This document shows, in pieces, positions 33,471 through 43,055 of a DNA stretch of 64,000 nt; position 1 is the stretch's first letter; every line of letters begins with the position of its first letter. The position numbers and the translations under genes are program-made. The notes below the pieces were generated by a model, which was not told where the DNA came from, did not search any database, and saw only the letters and a program-made list of their open reading frames with translations. The stretch is from Pyramidobacter sp. YE332 (GTDB lineage Bacteria > Synergistota > Synergistia > Synergistales > Dethiosulfovibrionaceae): positions 1,984,001-2,048,000 of the forward strand of contig NZ_CP133038.1 of NCBI RefSeq assembly GCF_033060595.1. Reading direction: 5' to 3'.

Positions 33471-33752
33471 CCAAGTCCCTCGCAGAATACCGAAATGATT
33501 TTCTTGCGAATATCATACTCCGTCCCGCTCAATTTACCAATCGTCAGTTTTTCCATCTTGGTCGAGATCATAAAAATTCGGAACGCCCGGCAACAGGCGT
33601 TCCGAATTTTCTTGTGTCCATACTGATCCTGATTTTCAATAAAAAGACATCGTTGAAACGCCGCACAGAGCATGCTCTACGACGCGGCACAAGCCCTTCA
33701 GAGCGCTTCGAAAATCGTATCTTCATTGAGCTCTTTTATTTGAGAACGAGTA
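33471..33752. other. Intergenic region between ribU-like gene and ribF
   Basis: Contains the strong terminator at 33573-33610; no gene, and no FMN-riboswitch core is visible. Confidence 0.5.
33573..33610. terminator. Terminator of the rimP-ribF operon
   Basis: AAAATTCGGAACGCC (33573-33587) pairs perfectly over 15 bp with 33596-33610; A/T tracts make it bidirectional. It ends the long operon whose last gene is ribF (stop at 33753). Confidence 0.85.
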
Positions 33753-34673
33753 TCAATCAAACGACGGCAGGCAATGGAAAACTTTCAACAACGGCTGCGA
33801 AGCGCCGAAAACGCGCTGCGTTTCCTCGCAGTCGAGCGCCAGCTGCTTCATCAGGCTCATGCGCCCGCTGAAGCGCGTCATCAGGCGCAGCCGCTTCAAA
33901 AAGGCCAGCAGCGGCCGGCGGCCGTACAGATCGCCGTGAAAACCGAGCACGTGCGTTTCGATGTGCAGGCTGCCCTGAACGAGAAACGTCGGATTGCGCC
34001 CGACCGAAACAGCCGCCGGCCACCATCGGCCTTCGTGCCACATCGCGCCGGCATACACGGCCTCGCCGGGCGTCAGTTTCTTCTCGTCGGGAAGCATGTT
34101 CGCCGTAGGATAGCCCATGGCGCGGCCGCGGCGCTCGCCGCTCACCACCCGGGAAAAGAGGAACCACGGATAACCGAGCAGTTCGGCCGCCTGATCCACG
34201 TTGCCCGCCTGCACCATGTCGCGGACGCGCGTGCTGCTGACGACGATGCCGTCGTCCATGACCAGCTGCGGCATCAGCGCCAGATCCAGGCCGTGCCCGG
34301 CGCAGTAGCGCGTGAGAAATTCGCCGTCGCCGGAGCGACCGCGCCCGAAGCGGAACTCGCGCCCGACGACGATCCCCGTCACGTCAAGACGCGCGCGCAG
34401 TTCGTCGAGGAACTGCCGCGGCTCCGTCGAGGCGAATTCTCTGGTAAAGGGGATCTCCAGCGGCTCGGGAATGTCGAAGTTGCGGCGCAGGAACGCGGTG
34501 TCCTCGCGCGTGAAAAGCCGGGCCTTCAGTCCGCCCAGCACATAACGGGGATGCGGCGAAAAGGTCACGACTTTCCATTCGGTATGAGCGCGCGCGGCCA
34601 TTTTCCGCGCCTGACGGAACAGGGAAAAATGGCCGCGGTGATAGCCGTCGAAGGCCCCGATGCAGACGATCAC
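33753..34673 (-). CDS. ribF: Bifunctional riboflavin kinase/FMN adenylyltransferase
   Basis: Converts riboflavin to FMN and FAD. 306 aa. N-terminal adenylyltransferase: IGAFDGYHRGHF, VVTFSPHPR, and SSTRVRDMVQAGNV. C-terminal kinase: SGERRGRAMGYPTANM (PTAN motif) and GFHGDLYGRR. Start at 34673 overlaps truB by 4 nt. Last gene of the translation-factor operon, the usual place for ribF next to truB. Confidence 0.93.
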   Translation of the reverse strand: MIVCIGAFDGYHRGHFSLFRQARKMAARAHTEWKVVTFSPHPRYVLGGLKARLFTREDTAFLRRNFDIPEPLEIPFTREFASTEPRQFLDELRARLDVTGIVVGREFRFGRGRSGDGEFLTRYCAGHGLDLALMPQLVMDDGIVVSSTRVRDMVQAGNVDQAAELLGYPWFLFSRVVSGERRGRAMGYPTANMLPDEKKLTPGEAVYAGAMWHEGRWWPAAVSVGRNPTFLVQGSLHIETHVLGFHGDLYGRRPLLAFLKRLRLMTRFSGRMSLMKQLALDCEETQRVFGASQPLLKVFHCLPSFD

Positions 34674-35596
34674 AGGCGCACCGCCGTGGGGATGTTGGCC
34701 TGCGGGCAGATTACGGCGCGGCCGTTTTCGACTCTCAGCGCGCCGAGGCAGAGATGCTCTTTGCCCACGACCATCACGCCCTCGTCCACCGGCACCACGC
34801 CGGGATTGCGGAACCGCATGAAACTCACGTACACGCCGAGGCCGTTGCTCAGCCGCTTCTCGCAGAAAGCGTTGGCGTCGTAACTGTAATACTGGGAAGC
34901 CAGCGATTCGACGGACTGGATGCGGGCGGCGAGCTCCGCTTCGCTCGCGGGAGCCTGCGGATTGTAGGGCAGCGCCTCTTCGGCGCGGTAACAGCCCACG
35001 TTCAGGCGGCGCAGTCCCGACAGATGCGCGCCCGCTCCCAGCGCGCGGCCGAGGTCGCGCGCCAGGCTGCGCACGTACGTGCCGCGGTGGCAGCGCACCA
35101 GCAGACGGGCTGCGCCCGTTTCGTCGCGGCCGAGATAGCGGATCGAAGTGACGTTCACGGGCCGGGGCCGGATATCCGGTTCCCGTCCGGAACGCGCCAG
35201 CTTGTGGGCGCGCGCGCCGTCCACCTTCACCGCGGAGACGCGCGGCGGCGTTTGCAGGCGCACGCCCTGAAAAGCCGGCAGCGCGCCCAGCAGCGCCGGC
35301 TCGTCGTAAGCGGCCGGCGCCGGCTCGCTCAGCGGCTCGCCGGTCGCGTCGTCGGTACTGGTCTCCCAGCCGAACGTCACGCGCGCCAGATAACTTTTCG
35401 GCAGATTCATCACTGCTTCGCTCAGGCGCGTGGCGCTCCCGGCCAGCAACACAAGCGTTCCCGACGCCGAGGTGTCCAGCGTGCCGGCGTGTCCGATTTT
35501 CTGTTTCCGTCCGCCGAGCGCCTTCGACACCGCGGTAACGCAGCCGCGGCTGGGCGCGCCGTAAATTTTGTCGAGAACGAGGATCCCGTTATACAC
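34670..35596 (-). CDS. truB: tRNA pseudouridine-55 synthase
   Basis: Makes pseudouridine 55 in the tRNA T loop. 308 aa. Motif I region LDKIYGAPS, catalytic Asp in GHAGTLDTSASGTL, then SYLARVTFGWETSTDDATG and VRCHRGTYVRSLARDLG. A C-terminal PUA-like extension follows. GTG start at 35596 with GGAAGAGGAA upstream. Follows nrnA in the operon. Confidence 0.93.
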   Translation of the reverse strand: MYNGILVLDKIYGAPSRGCVTAVSKALGGRKQKIGHAGTLDTSASGTLVLLAGSATRLSEAVMNLPKSYLARVTFGWETSTDDATGEPLSEPAPAAYDEPALLGALPAFQGVRLQTPPRVSAVKVDGARAHKLARSGREPDIRPRPVNVTSIRYLGRDETGAARLLVRCHRGTYVRSLARDLGRALGAGAHLSGLRRLNVGCYRAEEALPYNPQAPASEAELAARIQSVESLASQYYSYDANAFCEKRLSNGLGVYVSFMRFRNPGVVPVDEGVMVVGKEHLCLGALRVENGRAVICPQANIPTAVRL

Positions 35597-35620
35597 GGCT
35601 CAGTTCCTCTTCCAGGGCTT

Positions 35621-36523
35621 TCAGCCCTCTTCGAGGGGCAGATGGATCTTGCAGCCGGCCGCGTAACGGTGGCCGCCGCCGTTCCACTTCGCGGCAATCG
35701 CCTGGGCGGAAACGGGGCCGCGGGAGCGGACGCTGCAGCGCAGACAGTCTTTGATCTCGCTGACCATCACGGTGACGTCGGCGCCTTTCATATGCGTCAA
35801 CATGTTGATAAGACCTTCGGTGTCGCTTTCGAGCGCTCCCGTCTCGCGGAAATCGTCGCGCGTGATCCACGAGAGCGCGGCACGCGCGCCGACCGGTCTG
35901 ACGCGGGCCATGCAGCGTCCCCACAGGTGCAGTTTCGCCGGCGTATCGTTGAAATGCAGCCGTTCGTCCAGTGTGGCGGGGACCGCGCCGGCTCTGATCA
36001 GTTCCGCAGCCACGCGCATGGTGTCGGCGGTGGTGTTGGAAAACTTGAACCAGCCGCAGTCCGTCGCGATCGACACGTAGAGCGCTTCGGCGATGTCCGC
36101 GTCGAGCGCGCAGCCGAGCGCGAGGACGACCGCGTAAATCATCTCGCCGGTCGCCGCGGCATGCGGCTCGATCCAGTTCACCTCGGCGCCGAACCGTTCG
36201 TTGCTTTCGTGATGATCGATGCTGATGCGCGGTTCCAATCCGGGCACGCCGCGGTCGCGGGCGCTGACGTCGACGGCGATCACGCAGCGTCCGTCGTCGG
36301 TCGCGGAAGCGCCGGCCCGGTACTCGCCGCTGTGGGGCAGAAAGGCGTACAGCGGCGGCAGCGGATCGACGCCGCCCCAGATCACGTCGCGCCCCAGTTT
36401 TTTCCCGGCCGAAACAAGGGCGCTGCCGCAGCCGAGCGTGTCGCCGTCGGGCTTGACGTGGCAGACGACGCGCCATTTCGGCTCGGCCAGAAGGATACGC
36501 GCGATCTTCTCGGCTTCAGTCAT
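35621..36523 (-). CDS. nrnA: DHH/DHHA1 phosphoesterase, NrnA-like oligoribonuclease/pAp phosphatase
   Basis: 300 aa. DHH motifs are VCHVKPDGDTLG, VIAVDVS, and SIDHHESN; the C-terminal DHHA1 domain ends with GGGHRYAAG. The family degrades nano-RNA and 3'-phosphoadenosine 5'-phosphate. It overlaps rbfA by 8 nt, and the rbfA-nrnA-truB-ribF order is common in Gram-positive and related phyla. Confidence 0.9.
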   Translation of the reverse strand: MTEAEKIARILLAEPKWRVVCHVKPDGDTLGCGSALVSAGKKLGRDVIWGGVDPLPPLYAFLPHSGEYRAGASATDDGRCVIAVDVSARDRGVPGLEPRISIDHHESNERFGAEVNWIEPHAAATGEMIYAVVLALGCALDADIAEALYVSIATDCGWFKFSNTTADTMRVAAELIRAGAVPATLDERLHFNDTPAKLHLWGRCMARVRPVGARAALSWITRDDFRETGALESDTEGLINMLTHMKGADVTVMVSEIKDCLRCSVRSRGPVSAQAIAAKWNGGGHRYAAGCKIHLPLEEG

Positions 36524-36911
36524 CGGATTCCTCCGATGCGTCTTCTAACGCTTCCGATTCCTCAGGCGGCAGCTCGGCGCTGATGCGGTCGAGCACGCGG
36601 TCCATCTCGCGGGCCAGCTCTTCGCTGTCGTCGAATCTGAACGTCAGCTCCGGCACGGTACGGTACGACAGCACGCGTCCCAGCAACGAACGCACGTAGC
36701 CCGAAACTTTTTCGAGCAACTTGGCGACCTCGGCGCGTCCTTCCTCGCGGAGCGTGGTGTAATAGACCTTGGCGTACTTCAGATCTTTCGAACACTCCAC
36801 CGAGGTGACGATCACCTCGGCCAGTTTCTCGTCGCGCACTTCGCGCGAGAGGATCAGCGAAATCTCGCGCTGGAGCTGGCTGTTGATTCTTCCCATTCTG
36901 AAACGAGGCAT
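36516..36911 (-). CDS. rbfA: Ribosome-binding factor A
   Basis: 131-aa KH-like protein needed for 30S maturation. MPRFRMGRINSQLQREI and the VTSVECSKDLKYAKVYYT block are characteristic, as is LTFRFDDSEE. ATG at 36911 follows GGAAGGAAAC; the frame open to 37007 is an upstream extension without RBS. The acidic C-terminal tail is longer than usual. Confidence 0.92.
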   Translation of the reverse strand: MPRFRMGRINSQLQREISLILSREVRDEKLAEVIVTSVECSKDLKYAKVYYTTLREEGRAEVAKLLEKVSGYVRSLLGRVLSYRTVPELTFRFDDSEELAREMDRVLDRISAELPPEESEALEDASEESDD

Positions 36912-37013
36912 CCGTTTCCTTCCTCTCTTGCGAACCGGTCCTTCCTGCTCGACGCGCCGGCGCTGAGATGTCCCTTCAGTCTGCCGGCGCGCGAACGGTT
37001 CTTGCACAAAAAT

Positions 37014-39092
37014 TTACAGAGTTCTTTTCTCTTCCACGAGCTCGTAGGCTTCGACCACGTCGCCCTCGCGGAAATCCTGATAGTTGGCGAAGGTCATGCC
37101 GCATTCGAAGCCCTCGCGCACTTCGCTGGCTTCGTCCTTCTCGCGGCGCAGCGAAGCGACCGAACCCTCCCAGATCACGATGCCGTCGCGGACCAGACGC
37201 ACTTTGCTGCCGCGTTTGATCGCGCCCTTCATGACCCGGCAGCCGGCGATCTTGCCGACCTTCGGGGCCTTGAAAATCTTGCGGATCTCCACTTCGCCCA
37301 GCGAGTTCTCCTTGATCGTCGGCGTCAGCAGACCTTCCATGGCCGCCTTCACGTCGTCGATGATCTCGTAGATGATGCTGTACAGACGGATCTGCACGTT
37401 TTCCTTTTCGGCAAGTTTGCTGGCGCTGTTCTCGGGGCGGACGTTGAAGCCCACCACGATGGCGTTGGACGCCGTGGCCAACATGATGTCCGATTCGGAA
37501 ATGCGCCCTACGGCCGTGTGCACGATGTTGATGCCCACGTCTTCGGTGCCGAGCTTCTCCAGCGAGCCGACGATCGCTTCGATGGTGCCCTGCACGTCGC
37601 ACTTGATGACCAGGTTCAGCACGGGTTTTTCGCCGTCCTGCACCTGGCTGTAGAGGTCTTCCAGCGTCATGCGCTTCACGGCCATGTTGTTCTGGGCGTT
37701 GCGGCGTTCGGCTTCGAGATTGGCGAAGTAGTCGCGGGCCTCTTTCTCGGAGCCGATCTGATGGAAGTGCTCGCCCGGCTGAGGCACGCCGTTCAGGCCG
37801 ATGATCTCGACGGCAGTGCTGGGACCGGCCTGTTTAACGTTTTTGCCGGCGTCGTTGAACATGGCGCGCACCTTTCCCCAGCAGGTGTCGAACAGGATCA
37901 GATCGCCCCGGCACAGCGTTCCCTGCTGCACGATCACGGAAGCGACGGCGCCCTGCCCCTTGTCGAGGCGGGCCTCGATGACGACGCCTTCGGGCGGAAC
38001 AGCGGGATCGGCCTTGAGATCCTGCATCTCGGCCACGAGCGAGATCATCTCGAGCAGCTGATCCACGCCCTTGCCGGACTTGGCGGAGATTTCCACCATG
38101 ACGGTGTCGCCGCCCCACGCTTCGGAGACGAGACCGTAGCCGCTCAGCTCCTGCATGACCTGCTGCGGGTTGGCGGTAGGCTTGTCCATCTTGTTGATGG
38201 CGACGATGATGGGGACGCCGGCGGCTTTGGCGTGATTGATGGCTTCGATGGTCTGAGGCATCACGCCGTCGTCGGCGGCGACGACCAGCACGGCGATATC
38301 GGTGCACTGGGCGCCGCGGGCGCGCATGGATGTGAAAGCTTCATGGCCGGGGGTGTCGAGGAAGACGATCTCCTTGCCGTTGTACGCGACGTGCGAAGCG
38401 CCGATATGCTGGGTGATGCCGCCGGCTTCGCGGGCTGTCACGTGGGTCTTGCGGATCGCGTCGAGCAGCGAGGTCTTGCCGTGGTCGACGTGCCCCATGA
38501 CGGTGACGATCGGCGAGCGGGGCTTGAGATGCGAGCCGTGCGGCACCGCCTTGCCGCCGGCGGGCTGGGGCGCTGGAGCTTTTTTCGCTTCTTTGGCCGG
38601 TTCTTCGTCGCTCCAGTCGACGTCGACGCCGCAAACGTCGCCGAGAGTGAGCAGGATGTCGTCGTTCAAGGACGCGGATGCGGGAACCATCATCCCGGCG
38701 CTCATCAATTTCTTCACGGCTTCGGCGGCGGAAAGTCCGAGCGCGTCAGCCAGGTCTTTCACGCAGCCGCCGTGTTTGACTTTCACGGTCTTCTTTGCGG
38801 GAGCGGGGGCTTTCTTTTCCTCCGCCGGAGCGGGCGTCTTGCTTCCGGCCTTCTCGGCTTTCGGCGCGGGAGCCTTCTTTTCAGGCTCGGCCTTGGCAGG
38901 CGCGCTCTTTCCTGAGGGACCTTTCTTCTTTTTGCTCTGCTCGATCTCTTCTTCGACAAGCTGGATCGCGTCGTCGTCGATCGTGCTCATGTGGGACTTG
39001 ACGGAGACGTTCACCTTTTCCAGCAAAGCGAGCAGATCCTTGTTGTTCATCTCCAGCAGCTTTGCGAGTTCGTACACTCTCATTTTACTCAA
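37014..39092 (-). CDS. infB: Translation initiation factor IF-2
   Basis: GTPase that brings fMet-tRNA to the 30S subunit. About 692 aa. N-terminal IF2_N ([13 protein letters not shown]), a Lys/Ala/Pro-rich linker (about 55-110), second IF2_N, then the G domain: [12 protein letters not shown] (G1), DTPGHEAF (G3), NKMD (G4), followed by domains II-IV. Start choice: TTG at 39092 lies 8 nt after AGGAGG; the ATG at 39098 is only 2 nt away and ATG at 39083 too far. The start overlaps the end of the ylxR/L7Ae gene. Confidence 0.93.
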   Translation of the reverse strand: MSKMRVYELAKLLEMNNKDLLALLEKVNVSVKSHMSTIDDDAIQLVEEEIEQSKKKKGPSGKSAPAKAEPEKKAPAPKAEKAGSKTPAPAEEKKAPAPAKKTVKVKHGGCVKDLADALGLSAAEAVKKLMSAGMMVPASASLNDDILLTLGDVCGVDVDWSDEEPAKEAKKAPAPQPAGGKAVPHGSHLKPRSPIVTVMGHVDHGKTSLLDAIRKTHVTAREAGGITQHIGASHVAYNGKEIVFLDTPGHEAFTSMRARGAQCTDIAVLVVAADDGVMPQTIEAINHAKAAGVPIIVAINKMDKPTANPQQVMQELSGYGLVSEAWGGDTVMVEISAKSGKGVDQLLEMISLVAEMQDLKADPAVPPEGVVIEARLDKGQGAVASVIVQQGTLCRGDLILFDTCWGKVRAMFNDAGKNVKQAGPSTAVEIIGLNGVPQPGEHFHQIGSEKEARDYFANLEAERRNAQNNMAVKRMTLEDLYSQVQDGEKPVLNLVIKCDVQGTIEAIVGSLEKLGTEDVGINIVHTAVGRISESDIMLATASNAIVVGFNVRPENSASKLAEKENVQIRLYSIIYEIIDDVKAAMEGLLTPTIKENSLGEVEIRKIFKAPKVGKIAGCRVMKGAIKRGSKVRLVRDGIVIWEGSVASLRREKDEASEVREGFECGMTFANYQDFREGDVVEAYELVEEKRTL

Positions 39093-39693
39093 CGGCATTT
39101 CCTCCTTCTGGAAGCAGTCCTTTTATTTTCTCTGCAAAGCCGCTCCGCACCGGAAGGGCGACTATCTGAGCCTGTCGCAGTCCCAGGAGTTGTCCGAGTT
39201 CCAAACGGCTTACCCCGGCCAAAACATGCGCGCCGGCATTTTTGGCGTCAATGGATCTTTTCAACGTAACGGAATGATCGTACGTCAGCAGGACGAACAG
39301 GTTCTGCCCGGCGGAAAGTTCCCCCAGCACGCGGTCCTGACCGACGATCAGCTCGCCGGCACGCCGCGCCAGCCCCAAAGTGCCCTTGATTTCCTCAAAG
39401 AGCTCCGCCGCATCGGGGAGCGCGTCGCATTCTTCGAGGTTCACCGCGGCGCGAAGTTTGGCCTGCACCTCCGCGGGAACGGAACATTTAAGAGATTTTT
39501 CCAGCAGCCGCCTCTTCAGGCAGAGGGCTACGCACTGAGGATCGGGACAGACGTACGCGCCCCGTCCCGACGTTTTTCCCTGTTCGTCGAGCGCGACCTG
39601 TCCGTCGGGCCGGCGCACCACGCGCAGCATCTCGCGGGGCGCGCGCTCGCGGCGGCAGGCCACGCATCGGCGGGGATTCACGGATCGCCTCAA
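39085..39693 (-). CDS. YlxR (RnpM)-L7Ae fusion protein
   Basis: 202 aa. Residues 1-~85 are YlxR/DUF448 ([33 protein letters not shown]), an RNA-binding protein that modulates RNase P in Bacillus. Residues ~100-195 are an L7Ae/YlxQ-like K-turn-binding domain ([18 protein letters not shown]). In most genomes these are two adjacent genes between nusA and infB; here they are one polypeptide. Overlaps nusA by 4 nt. Confidence 0.85.
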   Translation of the reverse strand: MRRSVNPRRCVACRRERAPREMLRVVRRPDGQVALDEQGKTSGRGAYVCPDPQCVALCLKRRLLEKSLKCSVPAEVQAKLRAAVNLEECDALPDAAELFEEIKGTLGLARRAGELIVGQDRVLGELSAGQNLFVLLTYDHSVTLKRSIDAKNAGAHVLAGVSRLELGQLLGLRQAQIVALPVRSGFAEKIKGLLPEGGNAVE

Positions 39694-40778
39694 GCCCGCT
39701 CCCCCTCTTCGGTCTCGGGCTTTCCGGCGGGCGCGGCGTCGGTGTTGATGTCCACTTTCCAGCCTGTCAGGCGGGCGGCGAGGCGCACGTTTTGTCCGGC
39801 TTTGCCGATGGCCAGCGAGAGCTGATCGGCGGGAGCGTACACCTTGGCGGTGCGGTCCTGTCCCTCGACGGCCTCGACGCTGGTCACGCGGGCGGGCGAA
39901 AGCGCGTTTCTGATGAACTCGAGAGGATCTTCGTTCCAGACGATGATGTCGATCTTTTCGTCGCAGAGATCGGCGCTGATGTTCCTGATGCGGGCGCCGC
40001 TGTTGCCGACGCAGGCTCCCACGGAATCGACGGCGGGATCGGTGGAGGCCACGGCGACTTTGGCGCGGGCGCCGGCCTCGCGCACGATGCCTTTGATCTC
40101 GACGGTGCCGTCGTGGATCTCGGGGATCTCCAGCTCGAGCAGCTTCCTCAGCAGCCCGGGATGGGTGCGCGAAACGACGATGCGCGGGCCGCGCCCGGTC
40201 TGGCGCACGTCGAGCAGGAAGAATTTCTTGCTCTCGCCGGGCGTGTAGACTTCGCCGGCGATACGTTCTTCGCGGGGCAGCACGGCCTCGCTGCGCTCGC
40301 TCAAGCGGACGAGGATCTGATCGTTCTCGGCCTTGAAGATGGTGGCCGTGATCAGGTCGCCGATCTTGTCGTTGAACTCATTATATACGATTTCGCGCTC
40401 GGCGTCCTTGAGGCGCTGAGTGATCACCTGACGGGCGGTCTGAGCGGCGATACGTCCGAAGCTCTTGGGGTGCTCGAGCACGGGCACCTTGACGCTGTCT
40501 CCCGCCTGAACGTCGGGGTAGCCGAGGGCACGCGCTTCGCCGAGGCTGATCTCGCTGTCGCTGTGCACCTCGGCATCGACCGCCCGGCGCACGTCGAAAA
40601 TGGACACGCTGCCGGTCGCGCGGTCGATGGTGACGACGGGATCGAACTTGCCGTCCCTGAATTTCCGATAGGCCAGCGCCAGCGCCGCCTCGATGCTGGC
40701 GAGGATCACTTCTTCGGAGAGGCCCCGCTCCTCGCCCAGCTGTTTGAGCGCCCCCAGAAAATCAACACCCAGTTCCAT
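39690..40778 (-). CDS. nusA: Transcription termination/antitermination factor NusA
   Basis: 362 aa, RNA polymerase-binding elongation factor. N-terminal domain (1-~125), S1 domain (about 135-200: [20 protein letters not shown]), KH1 ([25 protein letters not shown]) and KH2 ([20 protein letters not shown]). No C-terminal acidic repeats, as in Firmicutes-type NusA. Follows rimP after one nucleotide, the conserved order. Confidence 0.95.
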   Translation of the reverse strand: MELGVDFLGALKQLGEERGLSEEVILASIEAALALAYRKFRDGKFDPVVTIDRATGSVSIFDVRRAVDAEVHSDSEISLGEARALGYPDVQAGDSVKVPVLEHPKSFGRIAAQTARQVITQRLKDAEREIVYNEFNDKIGDLITATIFKAENDQILVRLSERSEAVLPREERIAGEVYTPGESKKFFLLDVRQTGRGPRIVVSRTHPGLLRKLLELEIPEIHDGTVEIKGIVREAGARAKVAVASTDPAVDSVGACVGNSGARIRNISADLCDEKIDIIVWNEDPLEFIRNALSPARVTSVEAVEGQDRTAKVYAPADQLSLAIGKAGQNVRLAARLTGWKVDINTDAAPAGKPETEEGERA

Positions 40779-40779
40779 T

Positions 40780-41277
40780 CTAACTTTTTCCTCCCCTTTT
40801 CTTGAAGGTCTTCTTCTGCCCCTTCTCTTCCTCGTAAACCAAATGGGCTTTCTGGATTTTCGCCAACGGAAGATCCAGCGGTTCGCCGCCGCAGTCCAAA
40901 AGGACTGCGCCGTCCTTTACCCCCTCGATCACGGCCGTGACGCGCCGTCTCCCCTCGTAAACGTCTCTCAGGCGGATGCTGACGGAACGTCCCGCAAAAC
41001 GCGCGTAGTCCTCCGCTTTGAACAGCGGACGTTCCAGTCCGGGCGAACTGACCTCGAGCAGATAACGGTCCTCGAAGGCGTCCGCCGCGGTATCGAGCAG
41101 ACCGCTGATGTCCTTGGCGCACCGTTCGCAGTCGTCGAGACCGACGCCGCCGTCGCGGTCGATGTACACGCGCAGGATCTGCGAGCCGGCTTCCTTGACG
41201 GTCTCCGCGCCGACGAATTCATAACCCAGCGATTCGACGAGCGCCTTCAGTTGTTCGGAAATCTTTTCCATGTCCAT
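40780..41277 (-). CDS. rimP: Ribosome maturation factor RimP
   Basis: 165 aa, required for 30S assembly. LRVYIDRDGGVGLDDCERCAKDIS and LEVSSPGLERPL are the family signatures; the C-terminal SH3-like domain ends with a Lys-rich tail. ATG at 41277 has GAGG 7 nt upstream; a frame open to 41337 runs through the leader hairpin and is not used. First gene of the nusA-infB operon. Confidence 0.93.
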   Translation of the reverse strand: MDMEKISEQLKALVESLGYEFVGAETVKEAGSQILRVYIDRDGGVGLDDCERCAKDISGLLDTAADAFEDRYLLEVSSPGLERPLFKAEDYARFAGRSVSIRLRDVYEGRRRVTAVIEGVKDGAVLLDCGGEPLDLPLAKIQKAHLVYEEEKGQKKTFKKRGGKS

Positions 41278-41317
41278 GACGATGCCTCGCTTTACGATTT
41301 GCCGATTTATAAAAAAC

Positions 41318-41342
41318 GAAGAGTGGGCGCAGCCCACTCTTC
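41318..41342 (-). terminator. Terminator-like hairpin in the rimP-nusA-infB leader (attenuator candidate)
   Basis: GAAGAGTGGGC/GCCCACTCTTC, 11 bp perfect with a 3-nt loop, followed on the minus strand by TTTTTT. It lies between the promoter (41369-41397) and the rimP start (41277), so it must be read through or antiterminated for operon expression. Confidence 0.75.
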
Positions 41343-41368
41343 ACTCCCAGCCTCCAAATTCTTCGCGT

Positions 41369-41397
41369 ATTGTAACATGAAAGTTTTCAGATAGCAA
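41369..41397 (-). promoter_or_regulatory. Promoter of the rimP-nusA-infB operon
   Basis: TTGCTA (41392-41397), 17-bp spacer, TACAAT (41369-41374) on the minus strand. The -35 box abuts the target duplication of the IS1202-like insertion. Confidence 0.65.
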
Positions 41398-41482
41398 CCT
41401 GTTTCGTGCAAAATGTCGTTGTTCAGTGATAAAGTCACCCATAACTGTTCCAAGAAAATGTCACTCTGAGATAATACCGTTC

Positions 41483-42882
41483 ATGAAACAGGAGCGAATG
41501 ACATTGTCACAAAAGGAACTGGATCGTATCAGGATTATCGGAGCGCTTGTCGACGGACGCATGACGAACAGGGAGGCGGCGGAGAAGCTGGGGCTCTGTC
41601 AACGGCAAATCATCAGGATCAAAAAGAGGTTCGTCGTTCAAGGGGCGGCGGGGCTTGTTCACGGCAACCGCGGCAGAACGTCTCGGCGCAGGATCGGAGA
41701 TGAGGTTCGGGAGTCGGTGCTGAAGGCGTATGAGGAGGTCTATTACGATTTCAACTTCTCTCACTTTGCGGAATGCCTGAACGAACGGGAGGGGATCAGG
41801 ATCAGCCGTTCGAGTGTCGTCCGCATCCTGAAGGACGAGGGGATCAGGAGCAAGAAGAGTGTGCGGCGACGGCCGAAGCTTCACCGTTCCCGACCGCGGA
41901 AGGTGGCCGCGGGGATGTTGTGGCAGACTGACGCCACGTCGTTTGAATGGTTTGGCAGGGGGAACGGGCGTGCGACGCTGCACGCTTATATTGACGATGC
42001 GACGGGGATCGTGACTGGCGCCTGTTTCACTGAGAACGAATGTATGGCGGGCTATGTCGCCGCGCTGGGGATGGGGATCGAGGGGTATGGGCTGCCGATG
42101 GCGATTTACAGCGACCGGCATACGATTTTCCGCTCTCCAAAGGCACGGGCGCAGGATGATGAGGATCGGATCGAAGGGAATGAAAAAAATGAAGGGAATG
42201 GAAGGAATGAAGGGAATGGAAGGAATGAAGAAAATGAAGGGAATGAGGCGGGGAAGGGGGAGCCGTTAAGTTGTTTCGGACGGGGGCTGAAGGATCTTGG
42301 GATCGGGCAGATCTTTGCCTTGACGCCGGAGGCGAAGGGGCGTGTCGAACGTCTTTGGAACACGATGCAGGACAGGCTGCCGGGGAGCTGAGGCTGCTTG
42401 GCGTCTCGGATATCACGGCGGCCAACGAGGTTTTGCCCAAGCTCATCGCCAGGCACAATCGGAAGTTTGCCGTCACTCCGGCTGAGGGAGAGGACGTTTA
42501 TGTGAAGCCGGAAGGAAAAGTCGATTTGGATTTTCTCTTTGCGCGTCGCGAATCTCGCAGGACGGATCACGGCGGCATGATTTCCTACGGAGGTCGTCGG
42601 TACGTTCCGGCGGCGGACGATTGCCTCGGGATGGCCAAAACGACGGTTGAGGTGCGTGAAACGTCGACCGGGCGGATCTGGGGTGTTTCCAAGGGCAGAC
42701 GGATCGAGATGAAGGAGGTTGAAAGTCAAAAACGAGTCGACTCCGATGAGGCATCGGCAAAGAAACGGAAAAGCGGGCTTGTGAAAGCGCACAAGCCCGC
42801 TCCGGACCACCCATGGCGGCGTGGCGTCGTCAAAAGGCAGGGATATCATAGCACATGTCGGGATAAATGTACGTTCGCGTAG
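41483..42882 (+). pseudogene. IS1202/ISNCY-type transposase, frameshifted
   Basis: N-terminal helix-turn-helix (MTNREAAEKLGLCQRQIIRI), then an integrase-core DDE domain: Asp in MLWQTDATSFEWF, Asp in MAIYSDRHTIF and Glu in EAKGRVERLWNTMQDRL. The frame stops at 42391; the family sequence resumes in another frame as GELRLLGVSDITAANEVLPK and runs to 42882. One extra G in the run at 42382-42385 would join them. The start may be ATG at 41483 or 41498. Between the second Asp and the Glu lies a low-complexity insertion (42178-42245). Confidence 0.8.
42178..42245 (+). repeat. GAATGAAGG-type minisatellite inside the transposase
   Basis: Imperfect tandem copies of an ~18-bp unit GGAATGAAGGGAATGGAA, encoding an Asn/Gly/Glu-rich stretch (NEGNGRNEGNGRNEENEGNE) in the DDE domain. 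It probably arose by slippage. Confidence 0.8.
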
Positions 42883-43055
42883 ACGTTGTTATGGCGGCAC
42901 GATGGGGAGTTCTTTCGAGATGTCTTGCTGTGATGGGAGTGTGAGGGGGTGACTTTTTCAATGAGCAGTTATGGTGACTTTTTTACTGGCTATTGACACC
43001 TGTTTCGTGCAAAAAAAATTCTCTTCGCTCCCCTCTGGCCAACGCCGCCTGGACG

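Larger units (their letters stand above)
41397..43014 (+). mobile_element. IS1202/ISNCY-like insertion sequence with 17-bp target duplication
   Basis: Flanked by perfect direct repeats ACCTGTTTCGTGCAAAA at 41397-41413 and 42998-43014. Inside, the ends are imperfect inverted repeats: AAGTCACCCATAACTGTTC near the left end against a right-end complement AAGTCACCATAACTGCTC, with a second GAAAATGTCAC/GAAAAAGTCAC pair. Long target duplications fit IS1202-type elements. The transposase gene is frameshifted. Confidence 0.8.

Noticed and set aside
33471-33572. FMN riboswitch before the RibU-like gene
   Set aside because: No RFN core (such as the AGGG...GGTGAAATTCC region) is present in the leader.
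41278-41337. N-terminal extension of RimP from 41337
   Set aside because: It would be encoded by the terminator hairpin and lacks an RBS; the ATG at 41277 fits the family start.
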